The translations under genes were made by a program, and so were the position numbers. A model generated the notes under the pieces. The model was not told the origin of the DNA and ran no database searches. It worked only from the letters and a program-made list of their open reading frames with translations. This document shows positions 26,631 through 36,800 of a stretch of 64,000 bases of DNA, one piece after another; position 1 is the stretch's first letter; each line of letters starts with the position of its first letter. The stretch comes from Algivirga pacifica (GTDB taxonomy: Bacteria > Bacteroidota > Bacteroidia > Cytophagales > Flammeovirgaceae). The stretch covers positions 1 to 64,000 of the forward strand of contig NZ_BAABJX010000007.1 of NCBI RefSeq assembly GCF_039543525.1, read 5' to 3'.

Positions 26631-27575
26631 CTATTCTTTTACGACTTTACGGCACACCCTACGCCCTTCTTCCTTCCAATACAAATGGTATACCCCCACT
26701 GGTAATCCTTCAATGTTGATTTTACGATCCTGAGGGAGCATAATTTGAAAGATAAAACTTCCTTTCTCATCAAATACATTAATGAACCCTTGAACTGAAT
26801 GGGAGAACTGTAAAATAGCTTGTGTTGGGTTAGGATATAACACTATTTTATCCTCTACTTCTTCTTCAAATACAGAAAGAATCTTTCCTTCCAATACCTC
26901 TACCGATAGTGCTTGTTCTAACCACCCTCCTTGTGTATCCTCTACATTAACCACCACCTGATAAGTTGCTTGTTCTTGGTAATCAAAAATCTCCGCAGCT
27001 TTTAAGGCACTTCCATCAATCTCAAAAAAATCATTGTCCGCTATTCCAATAGGCAAACTATAAATAAAGCCCTCTTCCTGATCATCTGTCGTACTTAGTT
27101 CGCCTATGACAGCTCCTAAATCATTTCCCTCATGCAGGGTATGATTGCTCAACTGTATCTCTTCCGGAAAGTGATTAATTCCTTTTTCATTGATAATAAC
27201 CGGTAAGTCTACACTACCTATACGATTACCATCCAAGAAATTCACTGTCTGTTCTACTGTAATCACCTCATCCTCTGAGGCATCATAAAACTTTAAGGTA
27301 AGTCCTGCTTCTTGCTTTTGATTAGCATAGACAAGCAATAAGGCCATGTTCCCTTTACCCTGATAAGTGAGATTTGAAAGAGAGGCTACCCCTCTACATT
27401 CCTCTCCCGAAAATACGGCTACCTTATCGTTTTGATCGGTAAAATGCCCCTGATTAAACACCAACGCAGTTAAGGTCATGCTAAACTCAAACTTGGACGC
27501 ATTTACTTCCCAGTTTTGCTGTGCTGTAACGGTTAATGGCAGTAGGCTTATTAAAAAAAGTAGTAGTCTTCTCAT
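26631..27575 (-). CDS. Secreted T9SS type A protein with AFVGxEC-type and cadherin-like domains
   Basis: A 314-residue protein. The start is MRRLLLFLISLLPLTVTAQQ (27575). The longer upstream reading is an artefact of a repeat translated as TIQ/FNDST peptides. After the signal peptide, residues 21-128 are the unnamed domain also seen at the N-terminus of the giant adhesin (NWEVNASKFEFSMTLTA, VAVFSGEECRGVA, KFYDASEDEV). About 135-235 is a cadherin-like domain (LSNHTLHEGNDLGAVIGEL). The last 75 residues are a type A sorting domain (LYPNPTQAILQFS ... GLPVGVYHLYW). It looks like a short version of the adhesin N-terminus joined to a different T9SS tail. It lies 3' of the 3715-residue gene on the same strand. 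Confidence 0.8.
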   Translation of the reverse strand: MRRLLLFLISLLPLTVTAQQNWEVNASKFEFSMTLTALVFNQGHFTDQNDKVAVFSGEECRGVASLSNLTYQGKGNMALLLVYANQKQEAGLTLKFYDASEDEVITVEQTVNFLDGNRIGSVDLPVIINEKGINHFPEEIQLSNHTLHEGNDLGAVIGELSTTDDQEEGFIYSLPIGIADNDFFEIDGSALKAAEIFDYQEQATYQVVVNVEDTQGGWLEQALSVEVLEGKILSVFEEEVEDKIVLYPNPTQAILQFSHSVQGFINVFDEKGSFIFQIMLPQDRKINIEGLPVGVYHLYWKEEGRRVCRKVVKE

Positions 27576-27655
27576 ATTTTGATGTTGAATCGTTGAATCG
27601 TTGAATTGAGCTTCGCTCGTTGATTCGAGTTGAATTGTTGATCGAATAGAGAGTA

Positions 27656-27709
27656 GGTCCAAGAGCGCATTGATACTCGTGCCTCGTATCAGTGCTGAAC
27701 TCTTGGACC
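27656..27709. repeat. Hairpin GGTCCAAGAG / CTCTTGGACC
   Basis: Perfect 10-bp arms (27656-27665, 27700-27709) around TGCCTCGTATC-like loop sequence. A second member at 39237-39290 has the same arms and a similar loop (CGAGGTACGAG). Confidence 0.7.
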
Positions 27710-27725
27710 AGAAGTCTCTTTTTCT

Positions 27726-27868
27726 TGTTGAATCGTTGAATCGTTGAATTGAGCTTCGCTCGTTGATTCGAGTTGATATGTTGTATGAGTATCAGTATAG
27801 TGCTCAACCAACAATTCAACTCGAATCAACACACCAAAGGTGTAATTCAACGCATCAACGATTCAACA
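27726..27868. repeat. Imperfect palindrome of GTTGAATC units with swapped tip
   Basis: Two 63-bp arms (about 27726-27788 and 27806-27868) are mutual reverse complements except for a short internal hairpin, GAGCTTCGCTC in the left arm and ACACCTTTGGTGT in the right. A partial copy lies at 27584-27640 and a homologue at 62706-62837. Confidence 0.7.
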
Positions 27869-27870
27869 GC

Positions 27871-30800
27871 TTATTTCAAAATGACTTTCTGTGTCATCTG
27901 TACATCTCCTTGGCGCAATGTAATCAAGTACATTCCTGTTGATAAGTGGTTATCACCTTCCCCTTTAGCATTCCAAATGATTCTGGTGGTTTCTCCCATC
28001 CAAGCATCATTGGTAAAGGTTTTTACCACTTTACCTAACAAGTCTGTCACGATGATTTCTACTGGCCCGTCAGCGTCCAACTGATACTGAATCGTCACTT
28101 CCTCTTCAGCAATCGTAGGGTAAACCGTTAAGCCTGTACTTTCATTAAGTTGCTCGAAGGTTACCTGTAACGGGTTCTGTAATGTACCGACGTGTTGGTT
28201 AGCCTTGAAGGTCAGTGATTCCTGTCCTTGTAATACAGCGTCAGAAGTCGCATCATATACCTGGAAGGTTACCTCTTCCGTAAAGTTGCCCGGTAGGGTC
28301 AGGAAGAATCTTGGTGTTTCCCAAGCAGCGTTTTCTATTCCTCTGGCTACTGCGATACACTCTTCTCCTACGAATGCACCCACAATCGTTTCTGTATCAA
28401 CCTCTATTCCTTCTACAGACAATACAGTAGTCATATTATACTCTGTATTCATGGCTTGCAGCTCCCAAGGATGTGCCATAGTCGTCGTTGCTCTTCTCAA
28501 GGCATTTTGATCAAACATACCGACTTGTGGGTATTCCAAGGTATCTGCAGAAGTTGTCGTATACAACATAAATCCTTCTCCAACTTCCATGAAGTCCAAA
28601 CTACCAATCCATCCCAACTGATCTTCATACATGGCAAACCCTGTACGGCTCTTGATCAGGTCTCCGGTATTTGGTGTCAAGCTAGATAGCGCCTCACTCA
28701 CCAATAATGGTCTTCTGGAAATAAATCCAATGGCATTCCAACCTGTTTTCAACTCGCGTTTGTATTTCGAAGGATCAACGACTGTACCAATATAACTAAA
28801 CTCACTTTCCTCATTCGTATACACAAAGTAAGTGCGATCCACTTGTATGGTATCGATAATACCTTTTAGGGAATCATCCACAGTGGAGTACTCTGAGAAT
28901 AAGTTATCCGTGATATCCTTCACCTGTACAATCTTGGATTGCTGACTCTCCGGGAATAGTTTATTGATTCCCATATCATCACCCTTCAGATTAAATGATA
29001 CCCAGTTCCATCCTTTGTTCAGGCTTACATAATGCTCATAAACATCCCTTGCTACAAATTCTACTGGAGCAGAAACCGTTCCTCTGGTAGCATTTTGCTC
29101 AAACGTATGGTTTGTTGGTGATAAGTACGCTCTTATCCTTCCTTCACTAGCATCCCAAAGTTTGAATTCCAGGTCACTTTCTTCCCCTGCATTTCCATAC
29201 ACCGTAAGGAATGCCATATAGCTATCACGAGACGGGATATACTTCAACTTCGTGATTCCTCTCACTTCATCTCCTACAAATGCAGCCAATATATCGTCCT
29301 CATCTCTTGAGATCACTTCTCCTACTTTCACCATACCAATATAGTGCATAGAAACTTCGTAATCTTCTTCGTTTACAGTCCAGTCTGGCGTTTCCTCATA
29401 TACTTTCACATCCAATTGAAGCTTCTCCGCATATCCGATGTTACCGGTCAGCATGATGTCTTCCGTATAGTTTCCTACCGGCAATCCTTCATGTACTTCA
29501 AAGGTAATATCAGTGTACGACTGAGGATCCAATACACCAAATGAAGGCGTTGCCGTAATCCAATCAGGGATATTGGAAAGGTCAAAGTTTTCTACCTCAC
29601 CGCTCTTGTTCAGTACCTGTACATTAAAGCTCAACGCTTCTCCATATTGTTTTTCCTGACTAACAGCTACCTTATTCCAGATCAAGCGGTTCTGATCAAT
29701 GTATACTGACCATGTTGCCGTTCCATCCATTAAGTTACCAAACATATCCTCTATATGAGATACGCTCAGATCAAGAATCACTCCCTCCACTCGCTTAGGC
29801 TCAATATCCAATGTAAAGATAATCTGACGCTCATCTGCTACATAAGTAAATGGCACTTTCTCTACGGCTGGCTCTACCTGTACCAAAGGTCCCTCTTGTG
29901 TAAAGTAGTTGCCCAATGGAGAGATGGTCAGCGCATCGGTTCTTAGAGAAGTTTCACTACCTAGCTTGGTGGTCACTTGCGTAATACCATTCACTTCCAT
30001 ATACTGCTCAAACGAGAAGTATACCAATAAGCCTAGCTCATCCCCTGCCAATGCCTGGTTTTTATAACGCTTCACCTGTGCATCCGTACGCTTGGTATTC
30101 CAGATTCTGATCTCGTCCATCAATCCATCAAAGGTTTGGTCTAGCTCCAGGATCGTTCCATTCTGATGGTAACGATTACCAAAGTAAATCGTAGATCCTG
30201 CAAAACCGGAGAAGCCTTCTTTCTGGTTAGCCTTCAAGATACCATCCATATAGATGTTCATACCGGATAGCTCACTGTAGGCCATTGCAAAATGGTGCCA
30301 TTTGTTGTCTCCGTAGTTTCCTTCTGCTTCTACAGTTTGTCCATTATTGGCCAACTGCAGTTTACCAGAAGAAAGAAGATTCACTGACCATCCTTCTGTG
30401 TTGTATGCCTCAGCGGTTCCTTTACCATTCGAGAATAACGTAGCATCCGCATCCAATGTATTCGACTTGAACCAGAATTCAATCGTATACTCTTGCTCAT
30501 TGGTAAATCCTATGGTAGAAGCATTAATCGAAAGCGTATCAATAGCAGCTAGATCATAAGCATATCCTTCACGCTCCAGCGCCCAGGCTGCATTCATTTC
30601 TGCATTTCTATTTCTTGCTTTATCTACCAACAAGTTCTCTCCCAACTCATCCATTGGCCAGTAGCCTGTCAACCCTGCTTCCTGTCCAGAAAGTGTGGTA
30701 TTCATATATTCTGTCAGGTTACCTCCGTTACGGGTATGGTTCCATACTCTTAGCTCATGTACTGCTCCAATAAAGCCTGTACTCTGATCATAGCTACGGT

Positions 30801-33800
30801 ACCCCACAACCATAGGTCCTTCCGCAAAGATCTCTTCCGGCAGGTTATAGGTATTGTTATTCCAGATACCATTGACGAACAACTCCACCACTTTGGACTC
30901 ATCATTGAAGCTTACCGCAAAGTGATTCCAACCTACTTCCATCGCAGCAGGCATTACGGCTACTTTCTCTGCGCCATTGATTCCCATATAAAGTGCATCA
31001 TTCTCATCAAAACCGATTTCCCAGCTAGCTGCTGACTGCACCCCTTGACTAATAATGACTTGCTTTTGTCCACTGGCTTCTTGTTTTGCCCAGAACTCTA
31101 CCGTAAAGTTTTGCTTACGTAAATCCGGTCCAAATGGAATATTGACATGTTGTGCCAGTCCATCAAACCCTACACTGACATTATGCTTCAGTTCGCTGTA
31201 GTTCAATTGACCTCGGATATCCATCTGAGCAGTTACACCCAACATGGCTTTGTTGATATCTTCGTTGAAAGAGATACTCAACTCTTCACCAGCACCCAGG
31301 ATACCATCAGAAGGAGAAGGCTGACCAAATACTGCTGGTAGTTCTCTATCAATCGTACCGCTAAATACTTCCGTGTACTCCTTAGACAATTGCCCATCGA
31401 TATGACAGAACGTTACGGCTCTAACTTCATATTCTCCGTCAGCTACGTTGCTCAGTTCCCAGTTCCACTTCAAGGTAGCGCTCGTGGTTGGTATCCACTG
31501 CTTCTCTTCTAATGAATCATAAAGGGTAACACCGCCTTCATTGTATTCATATACAGTAGTACCTGATCCACTAACAGAAGATGCCTGTTGCTTATAGAAT
31601 GGATCGGTTACTGGCAACCAGTCTGTTGTTCCTACACGACGATACTGCAACAGTATTTTCTCCAAACTATAGTAGTTGATGTCATAACCTGCTACTTCCA
31701 ACTCCAGCTTATCCCCACCATCTGAGTTTACCACCCAGTTTTGCTCTGGTGCTTCCAGTTCAGGCGTTGTACAGGTCGGCAAGAAGGCTGCAGATAAGTA
31801 AACTGTATCGGCTATTTCCTTCAGGTCACGGTTCCCTTGTGTTCCAAACCAATACTGACAAGGAGAGTGTAATACCAGCATAATGCTATCGTACTCCAAC
31901 GTAGACTGTCCTCTATATAATGTCAATTCCTTATTCAAGGTCGTTCCTGCAGGAATATCAAAATCCCTGTTTGGAGGAATACCATCAATGGTAATCTTGG
32001 CACCATTTGGATTACTCCCTTGCAATACTTTCAAGGAGTATTCTCTTGGATCTCCTGATTCACTCAGGTTGGTAAGGTTCAGCGTAAATACGGCTGGTTG
32101 ATCGTCTGGTACATTGTAGATTTTCTGATGTTTCAGGTTCTGTCCCACGGAAATCTCTGGTACATCTCTCTGCAAAGTTCTACCACTCAATTCTACGGGT
32201 GCCGTATAACCATCTTCGGCATATTCTATAGAATAGTAAGAAAGCGTTGCATCCTCATGCGGACAAGAAGTCACCCCACCTTCCAATACGAAGATCGGCG
32301 GCTCAAAATCAGAGACCGTACTATCGTTAAATGCTCCGTTCACTACATTATCCTTCTGCTTCACCACCTCGCCCAAGGCAACCATCATACCATACGTAGC
32401 GGCATACTCTGCTGGTGTACCAATGATGGCTTTCAAGCCTTTGGTCAACGCCAATGTTTTCACATAGTTGGCTGCGATCAACCCCATTGCTTCCCAGTTG
32501 CTTCCGTTATGGTTATAGAGCTCATTGGACTCCTCTATCAGCATATTTTCAAAGGTTGCCTTATTGAAGTTCGGTTTCGTCACCTTGAAGTTCACTTTAT
32601 CTCCTTGGTTCGGATCATTGTACTCAAATCCCCAAACCACATCGTTGGCACTTAAGGTTCCTACTTTCAGGCTCGTTTCCTTAATGGTGACATACTTACT
32701 CTTTTGCGCAAAGCCTAAGCCAATACCAAAGATGGCAAACTTTCCATCGTTACTCCCTGCATAGTAACTTTCATAATCATCAAACCACTCTTTACTGTAG
32801 TTCTGGCTTGCCTCAAAACTCTCTCTGTACGACAAGGAAGCGCCTCCACTTAAAGAGTAATCCTGAAGAAGGTCATCATTATTGTCTGAATCAAACTGTT
32901 GTTTCGCTAAGTATTTCTTCGCATCGTTATCACGAATCGCACTTACCCACTCTTCAATCTGCAAGTTGATTAGGTAGACGGAATCCATTGGAAACTCATC
33001 AGATGGAATAAAGGTATAACTCTCTCCAGAGTGTCCCGTTTCAGGAACTTCTACCGCTGGGAACGCCACTGCATCCTCGCCAAAGATGGCATTATCGTTA
33101 CTGATTCCATAGAAAGGCTCTTCCTTGGTAAAGTGAGAGGTATAGTTGGCTGGATTATTCTCCAAGTAACTATTTCTAACCGCTACCAAGTCCGGCAACA
33201 AGAAATTCACAATGTGGTTCTGCGTGTAAACGAAGAAGGTCTGATCTGCTGGTTGAATTCCCAACACACTCAGGGAATCTACGCCATACGAACCATCTGT
33301 ATTCTTCTGAATTTCTACACCGATGGTATTTCCTACCTTATAGTTCTGAGCATACCCGATAAACAAATCGGCACTAGCTCCTACTGCATCACTTGCGGCA
33401 CTCGTCGCAATACGCTGTCTGATCGTTGTCGTCAATTCTTGAACGTTGACTTTGGAGGTTCCTTCATCACGTTCAAAGCCTGTTCCAGACTTCGTTTTCA
33501 TTTCCAGGCGGAATATTTCCTCTACCGTTCCGGCTCCCAACCCAATGAATATGGATTTCTTCGCATTCAGCTCATCTGCTGCCAGTAACTCAAACTCACT
33601 TTGGAAAGAGTCTGTTAGCTTGACAGTAGAATGCTCTGTCAACTTAGACCCTTCTTCCAAGTAAGCATAACTATTAGATCCTGGAGGGTCTCTCAATACC
33701 CATTTCACACGGTCTGGACCTGCCGTCACGAAATCTCCATTCACCTGTTTTGTTCCTAGTACATATCCTTGAAGGACGTTGGTTCCTCCATTATCCCACA

Positions 33801-36800
33801 AGATGGTCTGGGTCGCTGTTTCCAACTCCACAGACATGGATTTCAAGTGAGGAGGGGCTACGTTTGGCTCACTTACCAAGAAACTATACCATCCTGTACT
33901 CAACTCATCGCCATCAGTGTAGCTCAGGACTACTTCCTCTACACCGCCACTTCCAATGTTATTCTGTAAACGTACAGTTCCTTCTACCGGGTACTTCGTA
34001 GAAAGCGTGCTGTCCCCATCGGCATTAAGATATTCTTCATAAGCCGTGAATAGGTAATGCATAGAGTCCGATTGCTGGAATACCGGATAATCCAAGTTTA
34101 GCGTATCTACCGCGATCGTATCTGTTGCGGTGACAATATATGAAGCACCTATGATCGGTAGTGATTCATCCTGATTCAACATTTCCAACACAGGTGTCGA
34201 ACTGTACATAAAGTTTGCGCTCTCATGATAAGGATACGTATAGCGAACAGAGTCTACCACAATCGTATTCTCATTTACCATATCTTCTATCTCGGCATAA
34301 CCCGAATCCACCAGTGCATCAAATGCACTTCTTGAGGCATCTCCTACCGGCACTTCTTTGGTGAGATACTTTAGATCTGCTACATTCAGTTTGCCCAAAG
34401 AAAGCAAGCGCTTATCATTCTCACTATCAAAAGAGAAGGTACTATTGACTGCTTCAGGTGCACTAGCGATATAGTTAATCGGTAATAACTCTATACGGTA
34501 CTCTCCACTAACTGTATCTGTGAAAATATTGGTTTCTAAACTACTGTATAGAACATTTTGAGGTGTAAACGTGATATCTGCAATACCAATATTATTATTG
34601 GTTCCTCCAAAGATCAGGTCTTTACTTGCCTCTACGACACCCCCCACAACTTTACCAATCACCACTACACGTGTCATGTCCTTAAACTCCAACGTATAAA
34701 TAGGCTCCTGGAAGTCATGTAAAAACTTCACTCGATCTTCCACCTTATAATAGATAGAATCCTCTCCTAATAAAGTTTGTGTAGTATATACATTTCGGAA
34801 GGTGTGTCCATCCTTCTCAATCGTCAACAAATGTTCTCCAATCGGCACTTCTACCTCAAAGGAGCCGTCCTCTTTCGTATAGACCTGTTGTCCCTGATAG
34901 ATAATTGGTTCTCCATTAATCTTCACCATACCTCCTTCTACCGGGATATTCAGGGACGTATTCTCAGGGTCTGTATCCTCATCATAAGTCACCGTACCTT
35001 TTACCACGAAAGAAGAAATATCTTCAAAGTCTACTCCATTCACGGCACGTCCACCATCTCCGATATAGACTACCCTTGAAGAAGGAGAGAACTCGTGTAC
35101 ACCTTTATTCGGGATTGCTTTGAACGATTCTCCTGATCCCATATAACGAATACCATGTACAATGTGGTTACCAAACTCATCCGTATAGCCTACATAACCC
35201 AATTGGTCTGTGGTTGGAATAAACGAACCTTTTAACCATTGCACTACCGTACCCGTTCCCTGTACGTGTCTTTCGTTAAAGATATTATCGTCATTCTTGG
35301 ACTGATCATAAGCCATTACCCCTACACCTTCATCAAAGTTGTAGTATACTGCCAGTTCGTTACCCTGGTTGTTAGTAATACGGCTATAATCCTTCTCTAC
35401 TTCTTCCGCCGACTTCGCATACTTCCAAAGCCTTAGCTCTTCAACACTTCCGTTATATCCTTTCAGGAAGTATACCGGATCATTTACGTCCATAGAATAC
35501 AGCATAGATGACAATGCGATCGTAGGATAAGAAGCAATCAGGCTACCATCATAGTATACTCTAACCAAACTAGAATCTCCTATACTCACCAACGTATACT
35601 GATGCCATTCATCTTTCACTACGCTAAAATCTGCAACCGCTGTTCCTGTGCCATTATTGACCAATACATCCAACTGATCAGAGTCGTTATACATCTTCAT
35701 TAATGACTTGGTAGAATCTCCCAATGCCATAATCGCATAATTGTCCTGATTATTGTTTGATTTATCTGGTTTCAGCCACATTTCCACAGTAAAGTCATTG
35801 GTCTTCAAGACCTCCATCACCTCTGCATTGGCTGCACTATCTGGCAAGAACAAATCCCCATTTTCCAACTGCAAGGCACTTCCTCTGTCTGAGTTATTCA
35901 CATGCGTCACCTGTACTCTTACATCTTTTACTTCTTGTCCACCGGAGTACTCAATATGACCAGAAATAATTCCTCTTGGTGCACGGAAACCTACCTGTAC
36001 ATAAGAACTTAGTTCACTCACTACCCCATTACAAGGGATATTTGCCACTACTTTATACTTATATAATCTACCTGCCTGTCCCGTACGATCAATAAACTGA
36101 TGCGTACTTGCATCTACCGACTCAATCTCAAACCACTCCAAGTCCGCATCATTATCCGAGATATACAATGCTCTTAAGATGCTGAAATCTTCTACGAGTT
36201 CATTGTTATCATTCTGCCACTCCAACTCTACGTAATCCTCATAGAAACCTACGGTTGCTTCCAAGTTCTTTTCTTCATTAAAGGTATCAGAGATATCTGC
36301 ACTGATCAGCGCTTCCTCTGTCGCATACTGCTTTTCCGTACTACAGTCATCCTCTAGAATAAACGTATAGATATACGACTCACAGTTCTGCAAACTTGCA
36401 TCACCATCCCAGTAAGAAAGCTTTGACGTAGTAATCGTACCATCATTGGCATCCATTCCCCCATTATCTCGATCATAAAGTACCTTAGTGGCTGACTGCT
36501 GTCCAGTTGACACTGTCACACGATAAACCGATACTTTCTGAAGGGCATCAAACTCTCCTCCACTGAAGGTAATCTCTGCATTGATAGCTACACTATCCGC
36601 ATTGTAGTAGGCTGTTTTATTGATCACCGATGGCATATTGGCCATAGACGCTTTTCCTGTAGTTGGAGAAAGATCTATCGCATACACCAAGGACTGATAA
36701 TCACTTCCTGTCGCATTGATATTGGAATTAATGATATCTACCTGATAGCTGTAAAGTGAATTGGCAGCAGTTTGGGTATCTTCGTAGGTTGTTCCGGATT

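Noticed and set aside
27487..27819. Minus-strand frame with TIQRFN/FNDST peptides
   Set aside because: Translation of the GTTGAATC palindromes; it also explains the false N-terminal extension of the 314-residue protein.
32098..33588. Plus-strand frames of up to 185 codons inside the giant LamG gene
   Set aside because: Antisense shadows of the 3715-residue gene with His/Cys/Arg-rich composition and no family signature.
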